From DASXHZ01 sp036488085 (GTDB taxonomy: Bacteria; Acidobacteriota; Thermoanaerobaculia; Gp7-AA8): a stretch of DNA of 64,000 nucleotides. The position numbers were made by a program, and so were the translations under genes. Of this stretch, positions 8,815-17,418 are shown one piece after another. The notes under the pieces are model-generated. The model was not told where the DNA came from, made no database searches, and was given only the letters and a program-made list of their open reading frames with translations. The stretch covers positions 1-64,000 of the forward strand of contig DASXHZ010000036.1 of NCBI GenBank assembly GCA_036488085.1, in the 5' to 3' direction. The stretch's first letter is position 1; each line of letters begins with the position of its first letter.

Positions 8815-9803
8815 ATCGCGGCCGTGAAGTCGGAGGTGTTGCCGATGCCGCCGATGTCGCGCGTCCGGTGCTCGGGGCCGCTGGCGAGAAGGACCGTGAT
8901 CGCGTCGTGCACCCGCTTCGCCGGGCCGCTCTCGCCGATGTGGTAGAGCATCAGCACCGCTGACTGCAGCAGCGCGAGCGGGTTCGCCTTGTTCTGACCG
9001 GCGATGTCCGGCGCGCTGCCGTGCACCGCCTCGAACACCGCGCCGTTCTCGCCGATGTTCGCGCCGGCGACCACGCCGAGGCCGCCGACGAGCCCTGCGG
9101 TGAGGTCGGAGACGATGTCACCGTAGAGATTCTCGAGCAGCAGGATGTCGAACTGGTTCGGGTCGATGACGAGCTGCATGCAAAGGTTGTCGATGATCCG
9201 GTCGTCCGCCTCGATGTTCGGGTAGTCCTTCGACACGTCGCGGAAGCACTGCAGGAACAGGCCGTCCGACATCTTCATGATATTCGCCTTGTGGACGGCG
9301 GTGACGCGCTTGCGGCCATGCGTCCGCGCGTACTCGAACGCGAACTTCGCGATGCGGGTCGAGGCACGCCTGGTGATGATCTTGAGCGACTCCACGACGC
9401 CCGGAACGACCTCGTGTTCGAGGCCGCTGTAGAGGTCTTCCGTGTTCTCACGGACAACGACCAGGTCGACGTCGTCGTACCGCGTCTTGATGTTCGGCAT
9501 CGAGCGCACCGGGCGGAGGTTGGCGTAGAGGTCGAGCGTCTTCCGCAGCCGCACGTTGATCGAGGAGAACCCGGTGCCGATCGGCGTCGTGACCGGTCCC
9601 TTCAGAGCGACCTTGTTCCGCAGGATCGACTCGAGCACAACCTCCGGCAGCGGATCGCCGAAGCGCGAGATCGCCTCCGAGCCTACGAAGTACTTCTCCC
9701 ACTCGATGTCGACTCCGGCACATTCGAGAATGGCCACCACGCTCGCAGTGACCTCAGGGCCGATGCCGTCACCCGGCAGCAGCGTGAGTTTGTGTTTCGC
9801 CAT
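8775..9803 (-). CDS. NAD-dependent isocitrate dehydrogenase
   Basis: A cytoplasmic beta-decarboxylating dehydrogenase of 342 residues that converts isocitrate to 2-oxoglutarate in the TCA cycle. It has LLPGDGIGPEV at the N-terminus, the substrate loop SSINVRLRKTLDLYANLRP, VRENTEDLYSG, the AVHKANIMK lysine region and DILLLENLYGDIVSDL. The NTED and loop pattern favour isocitrate dehydrogenase over isopropylmalate dehydrogenase. The ATG at 9803 with GGATG upstream is preferred to the in-frame 9842. It overlaps the sugar-kinase gene by 35 bp and DUF309 by up to 40 bp. Confidence 0.88.
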   Translation of the reverse strand: MAKHKLTLLPGDGIGPEVTASVVAILECAGVDIEWEKYFVGSEAISRFGDPLPEVVLESILRNKVALKGPVTTPIGTGFSSINVRLRKTLDLYANLRPVRSMPNIKTRYDDVDLVVVRENTEDLYSGLEHEVVPGVVESLKIITRRASTRIAKFAFEYARTHGRKRVTAVHKANIMKMSDGLFLQCFRDVSKDYPNIEADDRIIDNLCMQLVIDPNQFDILLLENLYGDIVSDLTAGLVGGLGVVAGANIGENGAVFEAVHGSAPDIAGQNKANPLALLQSAVLMLYHIGESGPAKRVHDAITVLLASGPEHRTRDIGGIGNTSDFTAAMCETLRRGTRATD

Positions 9804-10827
9804 GAAACATCCTTTCGGCCCGCTCGCGCGCCGTCGCAGCATCGAACGTCATCGGCAGCAGCGCCGCGAGGGCGCCGTAATCCGGCAGCTCGCTCAGGCA
9901 GCGCTGCACGCTCTCAAGCGTGGCGGGTATGAAATCGAGGTAGTGCATCCGTCCGCGCGTGATCGGCTGCTTCGCGAACGTGCCGAGGATCTTGATCGAG
10001 CGCTGCAGCAGCGTCTCGAAGTACCGGCGGCGGATCGAGCGCCGCTCGCCGTGCGGCAGCGGACTCTTGCCGGGGAAGCCGACGGCGCGCCATTCGGCAT
10101 AGTAGTCGATCAGCTCCAGCTCCATCTCCTCGCCGATGGTCCGCGCCACACCGCGGTCGCGCAGCAGCGACGCGAGGTCGTAGGTGTCGGGACCCATCCG
10201 CAGGTCCTGGTAGTCGAGGAGATAGAGGTTTTCGGTGAAGAGGTGGATGTTCTGCCCGTGATAGTCGCGATGGCAGAGGACGTACGGATGGCGCGCCACG
10301 TTCGACGCGAGCTTCTGCAGGAGGGGCGTCAGCTCCATCGACTTCTCGCGTCCGACGCCCATCAGCTTCTCGACGTAGAACTCGCGCGACATCTCCAGCT
10401 CACGCCCGAAGAACTCCGCGTCGAACGCCGGGTTCACGCCGACGTCGCCCGACTGCTGGAAGTAGGCGAGGAGCGTGATCGCCTTCCGGTACCACCGCAC
10501 GCCCTCTTCACGGTTCTCGTTGAGGAGGTCGTACAGCGTGTGGTCGCCGACGTCCTGTTGCAGCGAGGCGAAGTCGTTCGACTCGATGACGCGAGGCACG
10601 TACGCGTTCTTGGCGACGGAGCGGTAGGCCCGCATGACGCGCTGCAGGTCGGCGCGGACCTCAGGCGGGTAGTACGCGAGGACGAACGTCTCGCCGGCAT
10701 AGCGGCGGATGCGGTAGTAGGCGCGGACCGAGGCGTCGCCGGTGAGCGGCAACGCCGTCCAGTTCGTTCCGAGCCAATCACGAAGCGTTTGGGCTGCTTC
10801 GTCCGGCAGTGGAGCTGCGGTGCTCAT
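9769..10827 (-). CDS. amgK: AmgK-like sugar-1-kinase (APH fold)
   Basis: A 352-residue phosphotransferase of the aminoglycoside-kinase fold. LTGDASVRAYYRI at the N-terminus, the catalytic loop LCHRDYHGQNI and LLDYQDLRMGP with the metal-binding Asp match the COG3178/AmgK group, which phosphorylates N-acetylmuramate and N-acetylglucosamine at C1 in peptidoglycan recycling. The usual partner MurU is not in this window, so the substrate is less certain. It overlaps the isocitrate dehydrogenase start by 35 bp and follows the cyclophilin gene by 20 bp. Confidence 0.75.
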   Translation of the reverse strand: MSTAAPLPDEAAQTLRDWLGTNWTALPLTGDASVRAYYRIRRYAGETFVLAYYPPEVRADLQRVMRAYRSVAKNAYVPRVIESNDFASLQQDVGDHTLYDLLNENREEGVRWYRKAITLLAYFQQSGDVGVNPAFDAEFFGRELEMSREFYVEKLMGVGREKSMELTPLLQKLASNVARHPYVLCHRDYHGQNIHLFTENLYLLDYQDLRMGPDTYDLASLLRDRGVARTIGEEMELELIDYYAEWRAVGFPGKSPLPHGERRSIRRRYFETLLQRSIKILGTFAKQPITRGRMHYLDFIPATLESVQRCLSELPDYGALAALLPMTFDAATARERAERMFHGETQTHAAAG

Positions 10828-10847
10828 CGCTCCACCGCCTGTTCACA

Positions 10848-11573
10848 TTACTTGCCGCTCGCTCCGCCTTCGCCCGGCTTGGCGTCGCGGATCACGATTT
10901 TTTCGATCGTGGTCGGGTTGTTCGGGCGGTCGTTCGCGCCGCGCGCGGCGCTGACGATTTTGTCGGCGACGTCCATCCCCTTCGTCACCTCGCCGAAGAC
11001 GGTGTACTGCTTGTCGAGGAAGCCGGCGTCGGCCACGCAGATGAAGAACTGCGACGACGCGCTGTTCGGGTCATTGGAGCGCGCCATCGAGACGATACCT
11101 CGGGCGTGATGGACGTCATTGAACTCGGCCGGAATGTTCTTGCCCGAGCCGCCGGTGCCCCAGGTCGAAGGATCGCCCGAGATCGTGTTCGGATCGCCGC
11201 CCTGGATCATGAAACCGGGGATGACGCGGTGGAACTTCGTACCGTTGTAGAAGCCCTTCTCCGCCAGGTCGACGAAGTTCTTCACGTGATTCGGCGCCTT
11301 GTCCGGAAAGAAGCGGATGTCGATCTCGCCGGAGGTGGTGTGCAGCTCGGCGACCTTGTTCTCATAAGTGCTCATCGGTTTCTCCTCGTCTCCCGCTTTC
11401 GGGACCGTGCTGGGCGCCGGAGCGCCGCCGGTGGTGGGCGCAGCGGTGGTGTTCGTCATCGTTGATGCGGTCGTACTTGCGGTCGCGGCGGTGTCACTCG
11501 CGGTGTTGGTGTTGTTCGCGGGCGCACAGGCGACCACGACGAGCGCGAGCGCCGCGTAAATGAGATTCTTCAC
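10848..11573 (-). CDS. Lipoprotein peptidyl-prolyl cis-trans isomerase (cyclophilin)
   Basis: A 241-residue exported cyclophilin that isomerises X-Pro bonds in envelope proteins. The signal peptide ends in the lipobox VVAC (Cys about 17), followed by a Thr/Ala/Ser-rich spacer of about 45 residues. The cyclophilin core shows FHRVIPGFMIQGGDP, GTGGSG, SMARSNDPNSASSQFFI and FGEVTKGMDV. The GTG at 11573 with GAAGGAGG upstream is chosen; the open frame goes on to 11624 but would bury the signal peptide. Confidence 0.9.
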   Translation of the reverse strand: MKNLIYAALALVVVACAPANNTNTASDTAATASTTASTMTNTTAAPTTGGAPAPSTVPKAGDEEKPMSTYENKVAELHTTSGEIDIRFFPDKAPNHVKNFVDLAEKGFYNGTKFHRVIPGFMIQGGDPNTISGDPSTWGTGGSGKNIPAEFNDVHHARGIVSMARSNDPNSASSQFFICVADAGFLDKQYTVFGEVTKGMDVADKIVSAARGANDRPNNPTTIEKIVIRDAKPGEGGASGK

Positions 11574-11624
11574 GCGTCCTCCTTCTGGCGCGCGAATGCT
11601 ATGCGATGTGGGTGAGGGCGGCAA

Positions 11625-13199
11625 TCACGGCCGCATCGCCGGACTGCTGACGCCGCTCGAGCTGGTCGTGGTCCGGATGGTGATGTCGCCATCCTCGGCG
11701 TAGATCGACACGCGGTCCCCGCCGCCGTTCACCTTCCCCGTCGCGCGGATGCGGGTCTTCTTGCCGACCTGATCGCGCCGGATGTTGAGGCCCGGGAAGT
11801 CGGTGTGGATGCCGTTCGTGTCGGGATCGCTCGTGATGAGCGTCGCGTCGATGTCGGCGGCGATCTGCGCGTTGACATACAGCGTGACGTTTCCTTCCGC
11901 CGACTTGGCCTCGATCGCCGCACTGCGCACGAGCGGATCGAGGACGATGGTCACGTCGCCGGAGCGGGTTTCGGCGCTGATCGGACCGGTCGCCTGCCGC
12001 ACGATGATGTCGCCGCCTGCCGAGTGGAGGTTCGTCGGACCGGCCGCATAGAGCATGCGGATCATGCCGCCGCCGGTCGAGACGACCGCGCCCTGGTGCG
12101 TGGCGTTGATAAACACGTCGCCGGCCGTCGTGCGCGCCGTGAGCGGGCCTCGCACTTCGCCGAGCGTCACCGGGCCGCCGAGGGAAACGATGTCGCACTG
12201 CGACTGGACTGATCCGAGGTGCACTTCGCCGGCACGCGTCTCGACGCGGGCCGTCCCGCGCACCTGACCGACCGAGATGTTGCCGAGCGGCGTGGAGAAA
12301 ATCAGGTCGCCGTCGAATGCGGCCACCTGCAGCGATTTCGCGATCACGCCGCGCGGAAGAGCGTCGCCGCCGTTGCCGTTCGGAGATGCCGCGACCATCG
12401 CCGCGCGCATCGACTGCGCATCCTCGACGCGCGTGCCGTGCCGCAGCACGTAAACGTTCCCCATGTACGAGGTCGTGGTGACCTGCGGACCGTGCTCGCC
12501 GTTGACCGCACCGTGGAACATCGGACCGGCGAAGCGGCCGGTGCTCGGAATCGTCGCGTAGAAATCGCCGCGGAGCGTCTGCCCGGCCCATTTGAAGGAT
12601 GAGTCGGCGGGGATGTCGAGCTCGACGTTGCCGTTGACCGTCGAGATCTGGATCTCGTTCGCCGGCTTGTAGACCGAGGCGTAGACGACGTTGCCGTTCG
12701 CGCTGTCGGCGGACACCGGGCCGGTCACGTTGTCGAGATCGATGACGCCGTTGACGTTCTTCACCCAGACCGCCCCGGAGAGATTGGCGAGGTGAATGCG
12801 CTGGCTCGTGAGCGATTCGATGTGGATCTTCACCGTCTTCGGGACGCGGATCGTGTAGTCGACTCCGGAGGCCCAGCGCTGATCGTGCAGGATCGGCGTC
12901 GCCGTCTTGATGATGCGACTCTTGTTGTCTCCCTCGAAGACCAGCGCCGTCTGTTCGCGCCCATCGCGAATGGCGACGTCATCAAGGCCGCTGACCGACT
13001 TGCGGACCGTGAAGGAGACTTCCTTCGCGCCGTCGACGCCGACGATTTCGATGTCGCCGAATGGATTCACCACGACCAGTTGGCCGTCGCCGTCGATCGG
13101 CGCCGTCTTCTGGTAGACCTCAGCAGCGCCGAACGTCGCCGCCGAGGCGGCAACCGCGCCGAAGAAGATCGCGAAAACTGAGAAAAGCGTACGTTTCAT
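11625..13199 (-). CDS. Secreted DUF4097-type beta-repeat protein
   Basis: A 524-residue exported protein with a cleavable signal (about 1-20, ASAA) and long stretches of short beta repeats in which patterns such as SANGNV, TRAGEVHLGSV and TTAGDVFIN recur. This is the DUF4097/putative adhesin architecture, a repetitive beta-helix. Such proteins often sit in ECF sigma/anti-sigma loci, as here, downstream of the HEAT anti-sigma gene. The molecular role is unknown; envelope-stress sensing or surface structure is inference. Confidence 0.78.
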   Translation of the reverse strand: MKRTLFSVFAIFFGAVAASAATFGAAEVYQKTAPIDGDGQLVVVNPFGDIEIVGVDGAKEVSFTVRKSVSGLDDVAIRDGREQTALVFEGDNKSRIIKTATPILHDQRWASGVDYTIRVPKTVKIHIESLTSQRIHLANLSGAVWVKNVNGVIDLDNVTGPVSADSANGNVVYASVYKPANEIQISTVNGNVELDIPADSSFKWAGQTLRGDFYATIPSTGRFAGPMFHGAVNGEHGPQVTTTSYMGNVYVLRHGTRVEDAQSMRAAMVAASPNGNGGDALPRGVIAKSLQVAAFDGDLIFSTPLGNISVGQVRGTARVETRAGEVHLGSVQSQCDIVSLGGPVTLGEVRGPLTARTTAGDVFINATHQGAVVSTGGGMIRMLYAAGPTNLHSAGGDIIVRQATGPISAETRSGDVTIVLDPLVRSAAIEAKSAEGNVTLYVNAQIAADIDATLITSDPDTNGIHTDFPGLNIRRDQVGKKTRIRATGKVNGGGDRVSIYAEDGDITIRTTTSSSGVSSPAMRP

Positions 13200-13214
13200 G
13201 TATCAGTCGATGGA

Positions 13215-14258
13215 TCAGTGGATCTTGCTGAGTGCTTCCGCGGCCTTGACGCGTACGTAGAGGTTCTCGTCGCTCTGCGACGCCTTCTGGCGCAGCATGT
13301 CGACCGCTTCCGGTGCGAGCGTCTGGCCGGAGGAGGCCATCTTCGCCAGCGCCTCGACAGCCTTGATGCGGACCGCCGGATTCGGATCGCTGCGCAGCGC
13401 GTCGATGAGCGCGTCGCGGGTCGGCTCCGTGGTGGTCGCCTTCGTCGTCAGCGTCTTCAGTGTGTCGATGGCGGCCATACGGACGCCGAGGTGGTCATCG
13501 CCGCGGAGGACCTTCGCGAGCGCCTGCGCGATCTCCGGGTCGGTGTCCGTCGAATTCGCGTACGTGTTGCGCACGACGTCGATCGTGTGCGAGCGCGCGA
13601 GCGACGCGCGGTCGGCCGACTGCAGCACGTACGACAGCAGGCGAACCATGCTCTTGTCGTTCGGGCTGCCGCTGACCGTGAGGTGGGACGTGATGTCGAA
13701 CGCGACGCCGATCTTGCCGTCGTTCGGGTCGGGATCGACGAACTGCAGGTTGTCGATCTCGGGACGGCCTTCGATGTTCGGGCTGATCGCCGACGCCGGG
13801 AGGACGCGGGTCTCGGCGATGGAGTAGAGCGGCTGCTGGCCTTGTGACGGGATGTAGGACACCGGCCTCGCGCCAATGATCTTCGCGTCGGTCGGCTGGA
13901 TGGTGACGGTGCGGTGTCCCGCGAAGTACGAGCCTCCGGCGATGAGCACGACGGCGGCCGCCTGCGCCAGCCACTTGAAGGCGTTGCGCCGCTGGAACGG
14001 AACGACGTTCGAGACCGGAACGTTCGAGCGCACCGCGGCAGGCATTACCTCGGCGAGGAAGCGATCGCGCACGCGCGACGGCACTTCGACCGGAGGCAGC
14101 GCCTCCATGAGCGTCCACGTCTCCTTCATCGCCTGCCACTCTTCGCCGCACACGGCGCACGACTCGATGTGTTGATGCGCGAGCTCACGCCCCGCCGCAT
14201 CGAGCGACTCGGTCAGGAGCAACGGCATCGACTCTCTCATCGCACTGCATTCAGCCAT
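13215..14258 (-). CDS. Zinc-finger anti-sigma factor with extracytoplasmic HEAT repeats
   Basis: A 347-residue single-pass membrane protein. The N-terminal zinc-binding anti-sigma motif is HQHIESCAVC (about 28-37). One TM helix (about 95-113) precedes an extracytoplasmic part whose C-terminal third consists of HEAT-like repeats (LGVRMAAIDTLKTL, PAVRIKAVEALAKM, YVRVKAAEALSKI). It should hold the adjacent ECF sigma factor inactive; HEAT repeats on a sensor domain are unusual and suggest protein-protein sensing outside the membrane. Its start overlaps the sigma gene end by 22 bp, indicating translational coupling. Confidence 0.82.
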   Translation of the reverse strand: MAECSAMRESMPLLLTESLDAAGRELAHQHIESCAVCGEEWQAMKETWTLMEALPPVEVPSRVRDRFLAEVMPAAVRSNVPVSNVVPFQRRNAFKWLAQAAAVVLIAGGSYFAGHRTVTIQPTDAKIIGARPVSYIPSQGQQPLYSIAETRVLPASAISPNIEGRPEIDNLQFVDPDPNDGKIGVAFDITSHLTVSGSPNDKSMVRLLSYVLQSADRASLARSHTIDVVRNTYANSTDTDPEIAQALAKVLRGDDHLGVRMAAIDTLKTLTTKATTTEPTRDALIDALRSDPNPAVRIKAVEALAKMASSGQTLAPEAVDMLRQKASQSDENLYVRVKAAEALSKIH

Positions 14259-14851
14259 CGGTCACCTCCGCGCGACTCGCCCACCAGGGCCTTCTTCAAG
14301 GTTTCCATGGCGCGAAAGACGCGCGTCTTCACTGCACCTTCACTGCACCCGGAGATCTGCGCGATCTCGGCGTACGACAGTCCCTGGTAGCGCGAGAGGA
14401 GAATTGCCTCGCGCTGTTCCGGCGTGAGCGCTTTGAGAGCGCGCTGGATGCGCACCTCGTTCTCACGCTGCTCGAGGTTCCGATCCGGCGACTGGTCGGC
14501 CGGAGCGGGGAGGGTCACCAGGACGTCGTCGCTCTCTTTGCTCTTGTTGTCGGCCTTTCTCAGGAAGTCGCGGCACCAGTTGGCCGTGATGGAGAAGAGC
14601 CACGTCGACAGCTTGGCATCTCCCTGAAATTGGTTCGCGTGTCTGATCATCTTGACGAAGACTTCCTGAGTGGCGTCCTCGGCCGCTTCTGAGTTCTTCA
14701 GGAACCGCAGCGCGAAGTTGTAGATACGACCGCTGTATCGGTCGTAAATCTCGGACGCCGGGGAGAGGTCGCCACCCTGAACGATGCGCATCAACTCCTG
14801 ATCGCTCAGGTGCTTCATCTCCCCTGTTTCTCGACTCTTCGACGGTGGCAT
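14237..14851 (-). CDS. ECF RNA polymerase sigma factor
   Basis: A 204-residue sigma-70 family protein with regions 2 and 4 only. Region 2 runs about 35-100 (YNFALRFLKN, EDATQEVFVKM, LSTWLFSITANWCRDFLRK) and region 4 about 138-190 (LTPEQREAILLSRYQGLSYAEIA, SEGAVKTRVFRA). It is coupled to the zinc-finger anti-sigma gene by a 22-bp overlap. ATG 14851 is kept because a TAACCT box lies 7 nt upstream; ATG 14818 is an alternative. Confidence 0.9.
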   Translation of the reverse strand: MPPSKSRETGEMKHLSDQELMRIVQGGDLSPASEIYDRYSGRIYNFALRFLKNSEAAEDATQEVFVKMIRHANQFQGDAKLSTWLFSITANWCRDFLRKADNKSKESDDVLVTLPAPADQSPDRNLEQRENEVRIQRALKALTPEQREAILLSRYQGLSYAEIAQISGCSEGAVKTRVFRAMETLKKALVGESRGGDRWLNAVR

Positions 14852-14858
14852 GGGCGAA

Positions 14859-14864
14859 AGGTTA
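14859..14864 (-). promoter_or_regulatory. TANNNT box (TAACCT) for the ECF sigma gene
   Basis: On the minus strand TAACCT is 7 nt before the ATG at 14851, with no Shine-Dalgarno. It fits the leaderless pattern seen at other operon starts in this window. Confidence 0.3.
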
Positions 14865-14914
14865 CGGGCCTGCTAGGCCTAGGACGTAAACGGGAACGCA
14901 GGGTTGCGCCGGAT

Positions 14915-16081
14915 CTATTCGACGGGTGTCAGGTTGGCAACGACTAAGGCGAAGACGTCCAGCAGCAAATAGAAGACCTCGGTGTCTCCGAAGTTGAACT
15001 CGAACAGCCCCGCGAACGTGAGGGCAACGACGGCAGCGACTCCGGCCTGGGCCCAGCGTCGGGCAGGCGTCCGCCAAGCTCGGGCGCACTCACGCAAAAA
15101 GAGGACGATCAAGAGGAGATACGCCGCGAGCGCCAGAACGCCCCGCTCGGCCCAGATCTGGACGAGGTTGTTGTGCAGGTGCGGCGTCCTGAAGCGCGGC
15201 GAGTCCGGCAGCCGGTATAGCGGATAGAGCGGCTTCACGTTCGCCGGCCCGACACCGAACAGCGGGTAGTCGCGGATGATCTCCTCTCCCGCCTGGAACA
15301 TCCGGATGCGGTCGAGGTTCGACTCCTGGCGCGTGCTGAAGCTCGAGATCAGCCGCCCGAACATGTCGACCGGCGTGGCGATCAGGAAGATCACGAACAG
15401 CGGCGCCGCCCACGCCAGCAGGCGCGGCCGGGAGCTGACGATCACCACGAAGATCGCGACGACAAATCCGAGCCAGGCGCTGCGGGTGAACGTCAGCAGC
15501 AGCGCGAACGTCGAGAGCAGCGCCGGTCCAAGCATCCACACCCTCCGCTCGTGGACGAAGAGGATGAGGAAGAGAAGAGCGAGAGGAAGAAGCTCGCCGG
15601 AGTACGTCATGACGTGCGTCGCGCCGCCGGTGATCCGATGCTCCAGGTCGTGCGGCTCGCGCACGTACTCGACCAGGCCGTCGAGCGAGATGAACGTAAG
15701 GAACGCCGCGTGGCCGTAGAGCGCGTACTCCTTCATCCGCGGGATCTGCCGCATCAGGATGAGGGCGGCGGGGAAGATCAGCATCTTCAGCCAGAGCATC
15801 TGCTCGCCGAACATGTGCAGCCGTTGCGGGGCGACGAGCGAAGAGATCGTCGACGCGAGGCCGTAGAGGAACAGCGGGTAGTAGAGGATGTGCCACGTCA
15901 GGTGCAGCTCGCGCCTGCGCACTGCGACATAGACCAGGACGACGCAGAAACCGGCCGCGATCTCGGAGGTCGCAATCTTTCCCTGGAACGCCAGGTGGCC
16001 GACGTAGAGCAGGCACGCCCAGCGGACGAGGAGAGAACGGTCAGGAAGAAGACGTTCGGCGACCGCTCTCAGGTTCAACAA
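14915..16081 (-). CDS. O-antigen ligase/polymerase-like membrane protein
   Basis: A 388-residue polytopic protein with about ten TM segments. The extracytoplasmic loop after the middle (about 255-315: NLDRIRMFQAGEEIIRDYPLFGVGP, then PHLHNNLVQIWAERG) is the Wzy_C signature shared by WaaL ligases and Wzy polymerases, which join or polymerise surface glycans at the periplasmic face of the inner membrane. Sequence alone does not separate ligase from polymerase. Start codon TTG. It follows the Trm112-like gene by 12 bp and lies near a glycosyltransferase. Confidence 0.82.
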   Translation of the reverse strand: MLNLRAVAERLLPDRSLLVRWACLLYVGHLAFQGKIATSEIAAGFCVVLVYVAVRRRELHLTWHILYYPLFLYGLASTISSLVAPQRLHMFGEQMLWLKMLIFPAALILMRQIPRMKEYALYGHAAFLTFISLDGLVEYVREPHDLEHRITGGATHVMTYSGELLPLALLFLILFVHERRVWMLGPALLSTFALLLTFTRSAWLGFVVAIFVVIVSSRPRLLAWAAPLFVIFLIATPVDMFGRLISSFSTRQESNLDRIRMFQAGEEIIRDYPLFGVGPANVKPLYPLYRLPDSPRFRTPHLHNNLVQIWAERGVLALAAYLLLIVLFLRECARAWRTPARRWAQAGVAAVVALTFAGLFEFNFGDTEVFYLLLDVFALVVANLTPVE

Positions 16082-16093
16082 GCGTTGATACGG

Positions 16094-16333
16094 CTACGCC
16101 TCGTCGAACGCCTCTTCGACCAGCATGACCGGAATGTCGCTGACGATCGGATAGACGCGGCGGCACTGGACGCACTGCAGTCCCTGCTCGACGACCGGCT
16201 CTTCGCCGCGGAACTTGTCGCGGTACTTGTCGCGGACGGTGGAACGGCGGGCGTCCGACAGCGGAACGAGCTTCACCTCCTGCTTGCAGAGCGGGCAGGC
16301 TAGAATCTGGAGAAGTTCTGCGTCAATCGCCAT
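16094..16333 (-). CDS. Trm112 family zinc protein
   Basis: A 79-residue protein with CPLCKQ near residue 13 and CVQCRRVYPI near 53, the two half-sites of a Trm112 zinc ribbon. In bacteria such proteins are uncharacterised or act as small partners of methyltransferases. The region between the half-sites is longer than in the shortest members. ATG 16333 is chosen because the family begins at this point; the frame is open further upstream but that would overlap the divergent glycosyltransferase. Confidence 0.82.
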   Translation of the reverse strand: MAIDAELLQILACPLCKQEVKLVPLSDARRSTVRDKYRDKFRGEEPVVEQGLQCVQCRRVYPIVSDIPVMLVEEAFDEA

Positions 16334-16342
16334 TCGCGGCGA

Positions 16343-16348
16343 ATAGTA
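16343..16348 (-). promoter_or_regulatory. TANNNT box (TACTAT) for the Trm112-like gene
   Basis: TACTAT on the minus strand is 9 nt before ATG 16333, with no Shine-Dalgarno. It lies in the 20-bp gap between the divergent starts 16333 and 16354. Confidence 0.3.
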
Positions 16349-16353
16349 CATCA

Positions 16354-17418
16354 GTGCGCGTACTCCATCTTGCAGCCGGAAACCGCTGGACCGGCGCCGC
16401 CGCTCCCGCATTTGCCGAGGTCGAAGCGCTACGCGCGGCGGGAGTCGACGCACATTACGCGTACGTCGGCGGGTACAAGCTCGAGACGAAGCTGACGGCG
16501 GTCGAGTTCGCCCATCCCCTCATCGAGAAAGCCCAGAATCCGGTGGCCGCACGCCGGACGATCCGCGCGCTCTTGTCGCTCGGTTCGTTCGACATCGTCC
16601 ATGCCCACCTCACCTACGACCACGTCCTCGGCGCGATGCTGGCGCGACGAATCAAAGCCCGATTGGCGCGGACGTATCACTCCGAGCGCGTCCTGCGCCG
16701 CGATCCGTTCTCGCTCCTCATGCAGCGGCGGACGCCGCTCCGGTTCGTGGTCAACGAGACCTTCTTTCTCCCTGGCGCGACGTTCACTCCACCGCCGGTC
16801 GACCATCGCCAGTTCACGCCGGACGGCGAGGACGTCCGCGCGCGCTACGGCATCGATCCGAACGCGCCGCTCGCCGTCTCGATCGGCAAGCTGACCCACG
16901 ACCGCGGATTCGAGCTCGCGCTGCAGTCATTCGCGGTCGTTCGACGCACTTTGCCGAGTGCGCGGATGATGGTCATCGGCCACGGGCCGCACCAGAACAC
17001 GCTCGAGGTCCTGGCGCACGCACTCGGCCTCGACGTCATCTTCGCCGGCTATCACGAGGACGATCTCGCCGAGCACTACCGCGCCGCCGACGCCCTCCTC
17101 TTCACCGCCCGCGGCTCGGACGAAGGACATCGCGCGATTCTCGAAGCGATGGCGTGCGGCGTCGTCCCGGTGAGCGCGCCGATACCGGGCGTCAATGCAC
17201 TCGTCCGCGGCCTCGAGACGCCGCTGATCGCCGTCGCGCCCACGCCGGAAGCGATCGCCGCCCGCGCAACCCCGATCCTCGCCGCGCGCCAAACCCTGCG
17301 CAAAGCGGCAGTGCGTCAGTCGCAGCAGTTCGGCTATGAACCGGCAGCCGAGCGGCTCATCAATGCGTACGAACAGGCGTACGAACAGGCGTACGAAGCA
17401 CGGCCCGCACAGGACTAG
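16354..17418 (+). CDS. Glycosyltransferase family 4-type protein
   Basis: A 354-residue GT-B enzyme that transfers sugar from a nucleotide-sugar donor, probably to an envelope glycan given the nearby O-antigen ligase-like gene. The donor-binding C-terminal domain has SIGKLTHDRGFELAL and later DEGHRAILEAMACGVVPVSA, the GPGTF E-x7-E region. Start is GTG. The last codons contain a 12-bp direct repeat, so the protein ends AYEQAYEQAYEARPAQD. The 3' 59 bp overlap the convergent cyclase/formamidase gene. Confidence 0.87.
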   Translation: MRVLHLAAGNRWTGAAAPAFAEVEALRAAGVDAHYAYVGGYKLETKLTAVEFAHPLIEKAQNPVAARRTIRALLSLGSFDIVHAHLTYDHVLGAMLARRIKARLARTYHSERVLRRDPFSLLMQRRTPLRFVVNETFFLPGATFTPPPVDHRQFTPDGEDVRARYGIDPNAPLAVSIGKLTHDRGFELALQSFAVVRRTLPSARMMVIGHGPHQNTLEVLAHALGLDVIFAGYHEDDLAEHYRAADALLFTARGSDEGHRAILEAMACGVVPVSAPIPGVNALVRGLETPLIAVAPTPEAIAARATPILAARQTLRKAAVRQSQQFGYEPAAERLINAYEQAYEQAYEARPAQD

